Assembly: GCA_003674045.1 (NCBI GenBank)
Contig: PENC01000010.1
Span: forward strand, 62,001 to 126,000
Direction of reading: 5' to 3'
DNA: 64,000 bases
Source of the DNA: Streptomyces griseocarneus
GTDB lineage: Bacteria; Actinomycetota; Actinomycetes; Streptomycetales; Streptomycetaceae
The translations under genes and the position numbers were made by a program. Below are positions 36,935 through 44,887 of the stretch, in pieces. The stretch's first letter is position 1, and each line of letters starts with the position of its first letter. The notes under the pieces were generated by a model. The model saw only the letters and a list, made by a program, of their open reading frames with translations. It did no database searches and was not told the origin of the DNA.

Positions 36935-38004
36935 CCGCGACGACCGACGCCGTCCGCAGGCACGACCCCGAGCTGCGCGGCTTCGCCAGCGACAACTACG
37001 CCGGCGCGCACCCGGAGATCCTGGCGGCGATAGCCCTCGCCAACGGCGGCCACCAGGTCTCCTACGGCGAGGACGACTACACCGCGCACCTCCAGGAGGT
37101 GATGCGCGGTCACTTCGGCCCGACGGCACAGGCCTTCCCGGTCTTCAACGGCACCGGCGCCAACATCCTCGCCCTCCAGGCGGCGAGCGAGCGCTGGGGC
37201 GCGGTGATCTGCGCCGCCACCGCGCACATCAACGTCGACGAGGGCGGGGCGCCGGAGCGCGTGGCCGGGGTGAAGCTGCTCACCGTGCCGACCCCGGACG
37301 GCAAGCTCACCCCCGAGCTCATCGACCGGGAGGCATGGGGCTGGGAGGACGAGCACCGCGCGCAGCCGCAGATCGTCTCGATCGCCCAGACCACCGAGCT
37401 CGGCACCTGCTACACGCCCGAGGAGATCCGCGAGATCTGCGACCACGCCCACGAGCGGGGAATGAAGGTCCACCTCGACGGCGCGCGCCTGGCCAACGCC
37501 GCGGCCACGCTGGGCGTCCCGCTGCGGGCCTTCACCACCGACGCGGGGGTCGACCTGCTCTGCTTCGGCGGCACGAAGAACGGGCTGCTGTTCGGCGAGT
37601 CCGTCGTGGTGCTCAACCCGGACGCGGTGCGGGGGGTGCCGCATCTGCGCAAGGCGTCCACGCAGCTCGCGTCCAAGATGCGCTTCGTCTCCGCCCAGTT
37701 CGAGGCACTGCTCGCCGGTGACCTGTGGCTCCGCAGCGCCTCGCACGCCAACGCCATGGCCACGCGCCTCGCCGAGGGCGTACGGGCCGTGGACGGCGTC
37801 GAGATCCTCTACCCGGTGCAGTCCAACGCGGTCTTCGCCCGGCTGCCGCACGAGGTGACCGAGCGCCTCCAGAAGCGCCACCGCTTCTACTACTGGGACG
37901 AGGCGGCGGGCGACGTGCGCTGGATGTGCTCCTTCGACACCACCGAGGCCGACGTGGACGGCTTCGTCGCCGCGGTCGCGGAGGAGATGGGCAAGCACAA
38001 GTAG
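36913..38004 (+). CDS. Low-specificity L-threonine aldolase-like PLP enzyme
   Basis: 363 residues, fold type I. ASDNYAGAHPEILAAI at the start, VFNGTGANILALQA, HINVDEGGAPERVAGVKL, IAQTTELGTCYTPEEIREICDHAHERGMKVHLDGARLANAA (PLP Asp in HLDGARL) and the Schiff-base Lys in CFGGTKNGLLFGE (about 218-230). Family enzymes split beta-hydroxy-alpha-amino acids to glycine and an aldehyde; some members are beta-eliminases. GTG 36913 gives a normal N-terminus; GTG 36931 overlapping the SDR stop is possible. Third gene of the operon, followed by a perfect hairpin. Confidence 0.88.
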   Translation: MADPATVTATTDAVRRHDPELRGFASDNYAGAHPEILAAIALANGGHQVSYGEDDYTAHLQEVMRGHFGPTAQAFPVFNGTGANILALQAASERWGAVICAATAHINVDEGGAPERVAGVKLLTVPTPDGKLTPELIDREAWGWEDEHRAQPQIVSIAQTTELGTCYTPEEIREICDHAHERGMKVHLDGARLANAAATLGVPLRAFTTDAGVDLLCFGGTKNGLLFGESVVVLNPDAVRGVPHLRKASTQLASKMRFVSAQFEALLAGDLWLRSASHANAMATRLAEGVRAVDGVEILYPVQSNAVFARLPHEVTERLQKRHRFYYWDEAAGDVRWMCSFDTTEADVDGFVAAVAEEMGKHK

Positions 38005-38009
38005 GCGGA

Positions 38010-38048
38010 ACGCCCGGCCGCGATGTCGACGACATCGCGGCCGGGCGT
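38010..38048. terminator. Perfect 39-nt palindrome terminator
   Basis: 19-bp arms ACGCCCGGCCGCGATGTCG and its complement around one central base, between the convergent threonine-aldolase-like and acyltransferase genes. Confidence 0.85.
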
Positions 38049-38062
38049 CCGTGTTCCCGTAC

Positions 38063-38788
38063 TCAGCGACCCAGGGCCCCGGCCTCCGCCGGAGTCGGCG
38101 CCGTGCCGCCGAGATGGGCCGGAATCCACCACGTGTCCTCCGGGCCCCTGGGGCGGACCGGATACGCCCGCTGCGCCGATTCCAGCAGCTCCTGGACGCG
38201 GCCGCGCACCCGCTCGGTGATGCAGTCCGGGGACTCCGCCGGGTCGGCCGCGATGGGCTCGCCCACCCGCATGGTGATCGGTATGTGGTTGCGGCGCAGA
38301 TCGCGCTTGTGGCCCTTGGTCCACAGCCGCTGCGTGCCCCACAGCGCCATCGGGAGCACCGGCACGCCCGCCTCCTGGGCGAGCCGGGCCGCGCCCGACT
38401 TGAAGGTCTTCAGCGTGAACGACTGCGAGATGGTCGCCTCCGGGAAGACCCCGATGATCTCCCCCGAGCGGAGTGCCGACAGCGCGTGCTTGTACGCGCC
38501 CGTGCCCGCCGTACGGTCGACCGGAATGTGCTTCATGGCGCGCATGAGCGGCCCGGACACCTTGTGCCGGAAGACGGACTCCTTCGCCATGAACCGCACC
38601 AGCCGCTTCGCGGGCCGGGCCGCCAGCCCGCAGAAGACGAAGTCGAGGTAGCCGATGTGGTTGCTCACCAGCACCGCCCCGCCGCGCTGCGGCACGTGTT
38701 CGGTGCCCTGGATGTCGAAGCGCAGGTCGAGCGCCTTGAACAGGGAACGGGCGGCACCGATCACCGGGGGGTAGACGAGTTCTGCCAT
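38063..38788 (-). CDS. 1-acyl-sn-glycerol-3-phosphate acyltransferase (PlsC family)
   Basis: 241 residues. Motif I NHIGYLD (NHxxxxD about 43-49), motif II-like RFMAKESVFRH, motif III VFPEATISQSF (about 115-125; Ala replaces Gly of PEGT). No N-terminal membrane helix is obvious, so it is probably membrane-associated. It transfers an acyl chain to lysophosphatidate or a similar acceptor. ATG 38786-38788, with AAGGA upstream at long spacing. Monocistronic and convergent with the preceding operon. Confidence 0.88.
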   Translation of the reverse strand: MAELVYPPVIGAARSLFKALDLRFDIQGTEHVPQRGGAVLVSNHIGYLDFVFCGLAARPAKRLVRFMAKESVFRHKVSGPLMRAMKHIPVDRTAGTGAYKHALSALRSGEIIGVFPEATISQSFTLKTFKSGAARLAQEAGVPVLPMALWGTQRLWTKGHKRDLRRNHIPITMRVGEPIAADPAESPDCITERVRGRVQELLESAQRAYPVRPRGPEDTWWIPAHLGGTAPTPAEAGALGR

Positions 38789-39132
38789 ATCGGGGAAATC
38801 CTTATGGGCCTGGGGAGCAGGCTCCCGGCTGAAGTTACGCGGCCGTAGGTTGTGGCTACCGGCCGATCGTGCCTGATCGCCCGGCCGACGGACCAGCCAG
38901 GACACTCCGCGGACCGGGAGATTCTCATCACGTCGGCCCGCGGTGCCGGAGATCCTCCGGTACAGCGACCGTACACTGCGCACCCCGGACAGACCCGGGC
39001 AGACCCCCACGGGCGGCGGGCCGGGGAACGGTTCCCGCCATGTCCGGGGGCGCGAGGGGAAATTTCCGGGGCCCTGGCGGCGCTGCAACCGGGGGAACAC
39101 CACGGGTGGACGATCACACGAGAGGGGCGGGC
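38789..39132. other. Divergent region upstream of the thioredoxin-like gene
   Basis: 344 bp between acyltransferase and thioredoxin-like genes. It contains two short perfect palindromes, GGGAACGGTTCCC (39024-39036) and GGAAATTTCC (39058-39067), about 100 and 65 bp before the thioredoxin start. No ORF with a ribosome-binding site seen. Confidence 0.4.
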
Positions 39133-39459
39133 GTGCCGGTGCGGGGCGAGGAGACGCGGCTGGAGGCCGCCGAGCTCGGCGCGGAGCTGGGGGAGCGGGC
39201 CACGCTCGTCCAGTTCTCCAGCGCCTTCTGTCAGCCGTGCCGGGCCACCAGACGCACCCTGGCGGACGTCGCCGCCATGGTCGACGGGGTCGCGCACATC
39301 GAGATCGACGCCGAGGCCCGGCTCGGGCTCGTCCGCGCCCTCGGCATCGCGGCCACCCCCACCGTGCTGGTCCTCGACGCGACGGGCCGTGTCGTACGCC
39401 GCGCCACCGGGCAGCCCCGTAAGGCCGATGTCATCGCCGCACTCGGTGCCGCGGTCTGA
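39133..39459 (+). CDS. Thioredoxin-family protein with CxPC active site
   Basis: 108 residues. VQFSSAFCQPCRATRRTLADVA carries the redox motif CQPC (about 33-36; classic thioredoxin is CGPC), then the cis-Pro segment IAATPTVLVLDATGRVV. Probably a cytosolic thiol reductase of the TlpA/thioredoxin type. GTG 39133 is chosen because GAGAGGGG lies upstream and the longer frame has no thioredoxin content. It precedes a flavin reductase gene by 206 bp, which has its own promoter-like TTGACG at 39496. Confidence 0.85.
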   Translation: MPVRGEETRLEAAELGAELGERATLVQFSSAFCQPCRATRRTLADVAAMVDGVAHIEIDAEARLGLVRALGIAATPTVLVLDATGRVVRRATGQPRKADVIAALGAAV

Positions 39460-39495
39460 CGGCCCGTGATCCCCGTCCCGATCTCCCGGCCACGC

Positions 39496-39525
39496 TTGAC
39501 GCTGTACACACAGAATCGTCAGGGT
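39496..39525 (+). promoter_or_regulatory. Promoter of the flavin reductase gene
   Basis: TTGACG (39496-39501), 18-bp spacer, CAGGGT (39520-39525), about 140 bp before the start codon. The -10 is weak. Confidence 0.4.
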
Positions 39526-39665
39526 GACGTCATGTGGCCCGCACCGCTTCTCCACCGACGTGTGCACGTCGACCTGCTCAGGACCGCGAGCGCGCGCTGT
39601 CCGGGGCAGTGAGCGTCCCCGACCGTACAGCTCCCGCGTCCGACCTCCAGCAGAAGGACAGATCC

Positions 39666-40172
39666 ATGACGGCCACGCCCGGACTCGGCTCGCCCCGCCT
39701 CGCCGCTCCCGACCTGTTGCGCTCCGTCTTCCGCAGGCACGCCGCGGGCGTCGCCGTGATCACCGCGTACGGCAGCCGCCCGGTCGGCTTCACCGCCACC
39801 TCGCTCACCTCGGTCGCGGCCGAGCCCCCGCTCGTCTCGTTCGGTGTCGGCACCGGCTCGTCGAGCTGGCCCGTGCTGGCCGAGGCGGAGCACATCGGCG
39901 TCCACATACTCGGCGAGCACCAGGAGGAGCTCGCCGCCACCTTCGCGCGCAGCGGTGCCGACCGTTTCGCTCCGCCCACCGGCTGGCGGCGCGGTCCCGA
40001 GGGTGTGCCGCTGCTCGACGGCGTCCTGGCCTGGCTGGTGTGCCGGGTGGTCGCCCGGGTGCCCGCCGGGGACCACCGTGTCGTGCTCGCGGAGGTCGTC
40101 GCGGGCGACCCCGAGGGCGCCGGCCGCCCGCTGCTCTACCACCAGGGGCGCTTCAACGCTTTGCGCGACTGA
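39666..40172 (+). CDS. Flavin reductase family protein
   Basis: 168 residues with the split-barrel FMN-binding fold: LLRSVFRRHAAGVAVITAYGSRPVGFTATSLTSVAAEPPLVSFGVGTGSSSW, then HIGVHILGEHQEELAATFARSGADRF, and C-terminal PLLYHQGRFNAL. These enzymes reduce FMN or FAD with NAD(P)H for two-component monooxygenases. No partner oxygenase is adjacent. ATG 39666 has AAGGA about 9 nt upstream. Confidence 0.9.
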   Translation: MTATPGLGSPRLAAPDLLRSVFRRHAAGVAVITAYGSRPVGFTATSLTSVAAEPPLVSFGVGTGSSSWPVLAEAEHIGVHILGEHQEELAATFARSGADRFAPPTGWRRGPEGVPLLDGVLAWLVCRVVARVPAGDHRVVLAEVVAGDPEGAGRPLLYHQGRFNALRD

Positions 40173-40218
40173 GACGTCCCTGTCCGGCGCGTTGGGCAGA
40201 TCACAGCCCAGGTGCCTT

Positions 40219-40290
40219 GCGTTCGTGGAACGCGCTCGCTGTACTGACGAGTAACATTCCGTTCGGGGCGTTGCCCGGACACGAACGGAA
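40219..40290 (+). promoter_or_regulatory. Cluster of GTTCG/CGAAC half-sites before etfB
   Basis: Two inverted repeats: GCGTTC-GTG-GAACGC (40219-40233) and TTCCGTTCG-N16-CGAACGGAA (40257-40265 with 40282-40290). They lie 70-140 bp before the etfB start; a TATGCT -10-like box is at 40309. They suggest a regulator binding GTTC half-sites. Confidence 0.5.
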
Positions 40291-40361
40291 CGCGCCCCTC
40301 GAGGCGCCTATGCTGCCTGAACAAGGCAGCTACGAAAAGACGATGCAGTAGGAGAGCCGGC

Positions 40362-41150
40362 GTGAGCCTGAGGATCGTTGTCACTGTGAAGTACGTGCCT
40401 GACGCCACCGGCGACCGGCACTTCGCCGAAGACCTGACCGTCGACCGCGACGACGTGGACGGCCTCCTCTCGGAGCTCGACGAGTACGCGGTCGAGCAGG
40501 CGCTGCAGATCAAGGAAGCGGCCGACGACGATGCGGAGATCACCGTCCTGACCGTGGGCCCCGAGGACGCCAAGGACGCGCTGCGCAAGGCGCTGTCCAT
40601 GGGTGCCGACAAGGCCGTCCACGTCGAGGACGACGACCTGCACGGCACCGACGCGCTGGGCACGTCGCTGGTGCTGGCCAAGGCCCTCGAGCACGTCGGC
40701 TACGACCTGGTCGTCTCCGGTATGGCCTCCACCGACGGTGGCATGGGCGTGGTCCCGGCGATGCTCGCCGAGCGCCTGGGCGTCCCGCAGGTGACGCTGC
40801 TGTCCGAGGTCGCCGTGGCCGACGGCAAGGTGACCGGCCGCCGCGACGGCGACGCCGCGAGCGAGCAGCTGGAGGCGTCCCTCCCGGCCGTCGTGTCCGT
40901 CACGGACCAGTCGGGCGAGGCCCGTTACCCGTCCTTCAAGGGCATCATGGCCGCCAAGAAGAAGCCGGTGGAGTCCCTGGACCTGTCCGACCTCGGCATC
41001 GAGGCGGAGGAGGTCGGTCTCGAGGCCGCCTGGACCAAGGTCGACGAGGCCACGGAGCGCCCCGCCCGTACCGCGGGCACCGTCGTCAAGGACGAGGGCG
41101 AGGGCGGCAAGCAGCTCGCCGAGTTCCTCGCGGGCCAGAAGTTCATCTAG
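40362..41150 (+). CDS. etfB: Electron transfer flavoprotein subunit beta
   Basis: 262 residues. VTVKYVPDATGDRHF at the start, DEYAVEQALQIKE, ITVLTVGPEDAKDALRKALSMGADKAVHV, and the subunit-beta signature VVSGMASTDGGMGVVPAMLAERLGVPQVTLLSEV. EtfAB takes electrons from acyl-CoA and other dehydrogenases to the respiratory chain. The GTG start has GGAGAG upstream. 105 bp precedes etfA, with a hairpin in between. Confidence 0.96.
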   Translation: MSLRIVVTVKYVPDATGDRHFAEDLTVDRDDVDGLLSELDEYAVEQALQIKEAADDDAEITVLTVGPEDAKDALRKALSMGADKAVHVEDDDLHGTDALGTSLVLAKALEHVGYDLVVSGMASTDGGMGVVPAMLAERLGVPQVTLLSEVAVADGKVTGRRDGDAASEQLEASLPAVVSVTDQSGEARYPSFKGIMAAKKKPVESLDLSDLGIEAEEVGLEAAWTKVDEATERPARTAGTVVKDEGEGGKQLAEFLAGQKFI

Positions 41151-41160
41151 CGGCGGTCCC

Positions 41161-41185
41161 GGGGGCCGTGCGGCTCCCGGCCCCC
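41161..41185 (+). terminator. Intra-operon hairpin between etfB and etfA
   Basis: GGGGGCCG (41161-41168) pairs with CGGCCCCC (41178-41185), 10 bp after the etfB stop. It could partly stop or stabilise the etfB message. Confidence 0.45.
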
Positions 41186-41255
41186 ACCGCGGCTGAGCTT
41201 CCGTCAGCCCGTACGAACCGTCATCCGCCTCTTTTCTGCGCAGGAGTCCCATCCC

Positions 41256-42218
41256 ATGGCTGAAGTTCTCGTCTACGTCGACCACGTGGACGGCGCCGTC
41301 CGCAAGCCCACCCTCGAGCTGCTCACCCTCGCCCGCCGCATCGGCGAGCCCGTCGCCGTGCACCTGGGCGCCGGTGCCGACGCCGCCGCGCAGACGCTCG
41401 GCGAGTACGGCGCGGTGAAGGTCCTCACGGCCGACGCCGCCGAGTTCGCCGACTACCTCGTCGCCCCCAAGGTGGACGCGCTGGAGGCCGCGTACAAGGC
41501 CGTCTCCCCGGCCGCCGTGCTCGTCCCGTCCTCCGCGGAGGGCAAGGAGATCGCGGCCCGTCTCGCGGTGCGCATCGGCTCTGGCATCATCACCGACGCC
41601 GTCGACCTGGAGGCGGGCGCCGAGGGCCCGGTGGCCACGCAGTCCGTCTTCGCGGCCTCGTACTCCACCAAGTCCCGCGTCACCAAGGGCACGCCGGTCA
41701 TCACCGTCAAGCCCAACTCCGCCGCCCCGGAGGCCGCCCCGGCCGCCGGTACGGTCGAGCAGCTCGCCGTCTCCTTCGGTGAGAAGTCGACCGGTACCAA
41801 GGTCGTCTCCCGTACCCCGCGCGAGTCGACCGGCCGTCCCGAGCTGACCGAGGCCGCGATCGTGGTCTCCGGCGGCCGCGGTGTGAACGGCGCCGAGAAC
41901 TTCTCCCTCATCGAGGGCCTGGCCGACTCGCTCGGCGCGGCCGTCGGCGCCTCGCGCGCCGCCGTCGACGCGGGCTGGTACCCGCACACCAACCAGGTCG
42001 GCCAGACCGGCAAGTCGGTCTCGCCGCAGCTGTACATCGCGGCGGGCATCTCCGGCGCGATCCAGCACCGGGCCGGCATGCAGACCTCGAAGACCATCGT
42101 GGCCATCAACAAGGACGCCGAGGCCCCGATCTTCGACCTGGTCGACTACGGCGTGGTCGGCGACCTCTTCGAGGTCGTCCCGCAGCTGACGGAGGAGGTC
42201 AAGACCCGCAAGGGCTGA
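41256..42218 (+). CDS. etfA: Electron transfer flavoprotein subunit alpha
   Basis: 320 residues. MAEVLVYVDHVDGAVRKPTLELLTLARRIGEPVAVHLG, then the FAD domain LTEAAIVVSGGRGVNGAENFSLIEGLADSLGAAVGASRAAVDAGW, QTGKSVSPQLYIAAGISGAIQHRAGMQTSKTIVAINKDAEAPIFDLVDYGVVGDLFEVVPQL. It forms the FAD-binding heterodimer with EtfB. GCAGGAG precedes the ATG. A stem-loop follows. Confidence 0.96.
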   Translation: MAEVLVYVDHVDGAVRKPTLELLTLARRIGEPVAVHLGAGADAAAQTLGEYGAVKVLTADAAEFADYLVAPKVDALEAAYKAVSPAAVLVPSSAEGKEIAARLAVRIGSGIITDAVDLEAGAEGPVATQSVFAASYSTKSRVTKGTPVITVKPNSAAPEAAPAAGTVEQLAVSFGEKSTGTKVVSRTPRESTGRPELTEAAIVVSGGRGVNGAENFSLIEGLADSLGAAVGASRAAVDAGWYPHTNQVGQTGKSVSPQLYIAAGISGAIQHRAGMQTSKTIVAINKDAEAPIFDLVDYGVVGDLFEVVPQLTEEVKTRKG

Positions 42219-42232
42219 CCCCGCCGTACGCA

Positions 42233-42262
42233 AGGCCCCGCACGCACCCGCGTGCGGGGCCT
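42233..42262 (+). terminator. Hairpin terminator of etfBA
   Basis: AGGCCCCGCACGC, loop ACCC, GCGTGCGGGGCCT: a perfect 13-bp stem 15 bp after the etfA stop. Confidence 0.85.
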
Positions 42263-42280
42263 CTGTGCTGTCACGGGCTG

Positions 42281-42340
42281 TTGACCTTGGGCCTGGACCG
42301 TCGTTAACTTCGCTGCACGGATGGGGAATTCCGTGCAGCG
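42281..42340 (+). promoter_or_regulatory. Promoter and operator of the HpcH/HpaI-like gene
   Basis: TTGACC (42281-42286), 17 bp, TTAACT (42304-42309). Directly after it, CGCTGCACGGA-N8-TCCGTGCAGCG (42311-42340) is a perfect 11-bp inverted repeat over the likely transcription start, a classic repressor position. Confidence 0.65.
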
Positions 42341-42358
42341 GAAACGCGGAGGGTGGGC

Positions 42359-43633
42359 ATGGTGCAGCACCAGACGGTCGCGACGACGTTCGGCAGCGCG
42401 GTACGGGAGGAGGTCGGGGCCTCGCTCGCCGGGGTCGACGCGGAGCTCGCGCGGCGCTATCCGGGCGACCCGGGGACGCGGCAGCCCGTGCACACCGTCT
42501 ATGTACCGGCGGACGTGTTCGCGGCCGGCACCGTCCGGTCCTGGGGCGACCGCGCCCTCGCGGCCCTCGACGAGCACGCCCGCGACGCCGCCGCGTTCGG
42601 TGCCGTGCTCGGGCTGCCCGGCGGGCTCGCCGGGCCCGTCCACGAGCGGGTGCGGGCCAAGCTGGAGCGCGAGCCCGTGGAGGACCTGCGCATCGACTTC
42701 GAGGACGGCTACGGGGTGCGCCCCGACGCCGAGGAGGACACCGCGGCGGCGCGGGCGGCACACCTGGTGGCGCGCGCCTACGAGGACGGCACGGCGGCCC
42801 CGTACATGGGCATCCGCATGAAGTGCCTGGAGGCCGCCGTCCGCGACCGCGGCATCCGCACGCTCGACATCTTCCTCACCGGCCTGATGGAGGCGGGCGG
42901 GCTGCCGCAGGGGCTGGTCGTGACGCTGCCCAAGGTGACCTACGCCGAACAGGTCGCGGCGATGGCCCGGCTGGCGGAGGAGTTCGAGAAGGCACGCGGC
43001 CTGGAGACCGGGCGCATACGCTTCGAGATCCAGATAGAGACCACCCAGGCGATCCTGGGCGCCGACGGCCGCGCCACCGTGGCCCGGATGATCGACGCGG
43101 CGGGAGGCCGCGCGACGGCGCTGCACTACGGCACCTTCGACTACAGCGCCGCCTGCGGCGTGGGCGCGGCACAGCAGGCCCCCGACCACCCGGCGGCCGA
43201 CCACGCCAAGGCCGTGATGCAGGCCGCCGCGGCGGGCACCGGGGTCCGGCTCTCGGACGGCTCCACCAATGTGCTGCCTGTCGGCCCCACCGCGCGGGTG
43301 CACGACGCCTGGCGGCTCCACCACCGGCTCGTACGCCGTGCGCTGGACCGCGCGTACTACCAGGGCTGGGACATGCACCCGGGCCATCTGCCCACCCGGT
43401 ACGCGGCGGTGTACGCGTTCTACCGCGAGGGGCTCGGCCGGGCGGTGGAACGGCTGACCGCGTATGTGCGCAGGGCCGGGGGCGATGTGCTGGACGAGCC
43501 CGCGACGGCCAGGGCGCTCAGCGGCTTCCTGCTGCGGGGGCTGGACTGCGGGGCGCTCGACAGCGCGGAGGTGACCGGTCCGACCGGGCTCACACGCGCG
43601 GACCTCGACAGACTGGCGGGCCGGACGGTCTGA
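42359..43633 (+). CDS. HpcH/HpaI aldolase-like protein (DUF6986)
   Basis: 424 residues with a TIM-barrel lyase core. LRIDFEDGYGVRPDAEED (acidic metal site about 112-129), GIRMKCLEAAVRDRGIRTLDIFLTGLMEAGGLPQGLVVTLPKV, RIRFEIQIETTQAIL (metal-binding Glu) and LHYGTFDYSAACG (about 258-270), as in citrate-lyase-beta/malate-synthase relatives. The substrate is unknown; cleavage of a hydroxy-acid or acyl-CoA is plausible. ATG 42359 with GGAGG 6 nt upstream is preferred over GTG 42353. The operator upstream points to substrate-induced expression. Confidence 0.8.
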   Translation: MVQHQTVATTFGSAVREEVGASLAGVDAELARRYPGDPGTRQPVHTVYVPADVFAAGTVRSWGDRALAALDEHARDAAAFGAVLGLPGGLAGPVHERVRAKLEREPVEDLRIDFEDGYGVRPDAEEDTAAARAAHLVARAYEDGTAAPYMGIRMKCLEAAVRDRGIRTLDIFLTGLMEAGGLPQGLVVTLPKVTYAEQVAAMARLAEEFEKARGLETGRIRFEIQIETTQAILGADGRATVARMIDAAGGRATALHYGTFDYSAACGVGAAQQAPDHPAADHAKAVMQAAAAGTGVRLSDGSTNVLPVGPTARVHDAWRLHHRLVRRALDRAYYQGWDMHPGHLPTRYAAVYAFYREGLGRAVERLTAYVRRAGGDVLDEPATARALSGFLLRGLDCGALDSAEVTGPTGLTRADLDRLAGRTV

Positions 43634-43675
43634 AGGGCCGTCGGCGTTCCCCAGGGCCCGTCGAAGGCAGGCGGG

Positions 43676-44710
43676 TCAGTCCTCGGCGGGCGGGATTTCC
43701 CCCGAGCCGCGGGGGATCAGACGGGTCGGCAGCTCGACGCGGCGCGGCGGCTCGGTCACCCCGTCCAGCCTGCGGAACAGCCGCTCCGCCGCGGTACGTC
43801 CGAGCCTGGCCGGGTCCTGGGCGACGACGGTGACGGCGGGGGAGAGGAGGTCGGCGAGCTCGAAGTCGTCGAAGCCGACCAGGGCGACCGGACGGGCCGC
43901 GGCCGCTATGACGCGCACGGCCGTGACCGTCACACGGTTGTTGCCGGCGAACAGGGCGGTGACCGGCCGGGGCCCGGAGAGCATGGCCTCGGCCGCGGCC
44001 CGTACGCGGTCGGGCGCGGTCGGCCCGAGCGACACCCAGCTCTCGTCCACGGGCAGCCCGGCGGCCCGCATGGCGGCGTGGTAGCCGCGCAGCCGCTCGG
44101 TGGCGGTGTGGATGTGCGCCTGGTCGCCGATGAAGCCGATGCGGCGGTGGCCGTGGGCGACGAGGTGGGCGACGCCGTCGCGGGCGCCGCCGAAGCTGTC
44201 GGAGAGCACGACGTCGGCGGTCAGCCGACCTGCGGGCCGGTCGACGAAGACGGTGGCGATGCCCGCCGTTATCTCCGGTTCCAGATAGCGGTGGTCGTCA
44301 CCCGCGGGAATGACGATCAGCCCGTCCACGCGGCGGGCGCAGAATGCCAGGGCCAACTCGCGCTCGCGCTCGGGGTCCTCCGCGCTGGAACCGTTGATGA
44401 GGAGGGCGCCGTGCGCGCGGGCGACCTCCTCGACGGCACGGTTGAGCGGCGCGTAGAAGGGATCCGCGAGGTCCTCCAGGACGAGTCCGATCGAGGCGGT
44501 GCGGCCCTTGCGCAGGATGCGGGCGCTGTCGTTGCGCCGGAAGCCGAGCGCCGTGATGGCCTCCTGGACCCGCCGTTCGGTGTCCGGGGTGACGCCGGGC
44601 TCGCCGTTCACCACGCGGGAGACGGTCTTGAGGCCCACTCCCGCGCGCGCCGCCACGTCCTTCATGGTCGGGCGGTTGCCGTAGCGGTACTGCGTGTTGG
44701 TGTCGGCCAC
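43676..44710 (-). CDS. LacI-family transcriptional regulator
   Basis: 344 residues. N-terminal HTH TMKDVAARAGVGLKTVSRVVNGEPGVTPDTERRV (about 15-48) with hinge ALGFRRNDSARILRKGRT, then a sugar-binding periplasmic-like domain (IGLVLEDLADPFYAPLNRAVEEVA, VDGLIVIPAGDD, ALVGFDDFELADLLSPAVTVVAQDP). It should repress genes for uptake or metabolism of a sugar. The GTG start at 44708-44710 has AAAGGA upstream. It faces the ROK kinase gene across a GACAACGTTGTC operator, its likely target. Confidence 0.92.
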   Translation of the reverse strand: MADTNTQYRYGNRPTMKDVAARAGVGLKTVSRVVNGEPGVTPDTERRVQEAITALGFRRNDSARILRKGRTASIGLVLEDLADPFYAPLNRAVEEVARAHGALLINGSSAEDPERERELALAFCARRVDGLIVIPAGDDHRYLEPEITAGIATVFVDRPAGRLTADVVLSDSFGGARDGVAHLVAHGHRRIGFIGDQAHIHTATERLRGYHAAMRAAGLPVDESWVSLGPTAPDRVRAAAEAMLSGPRPVTALFAGNNRVTVTAVRVIAAAARPVALVGFDDFELADLLSPAVTVVAQDPARLGRTAAERLFRRLDGVTEPPRRVELPTRLIPRGSGEIPPAED

Positions 44711-44810
44711 GGTGGCTCGTCCTTTGCGTCTCACGTGGGCCGCACGTGTTCTCACGTGCGCTTCACGGCTGGCGTCGGTGCGCGGGGGGTGACGTCGAGC
44801 ATAGAGCCTG

Positions 44811-44822
44811 GACAACGTTGTC
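44811..44822. promoter_or_regulatory. LacI-type operator
   Basis: GACAACGTTGTC, a perfect 12-bp palindrome with the central CG typical of LacI/GalR sites, about 100 bp from the regulator start and 66 bp from the ROK start. Confidence 0.7.
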
Positions 44823-44887
44823 AACTCTGGGGAGACTGACGACCGCACGCCCTTTCGTCGCCTGTGGACCAGGAGATACCGCAACAA

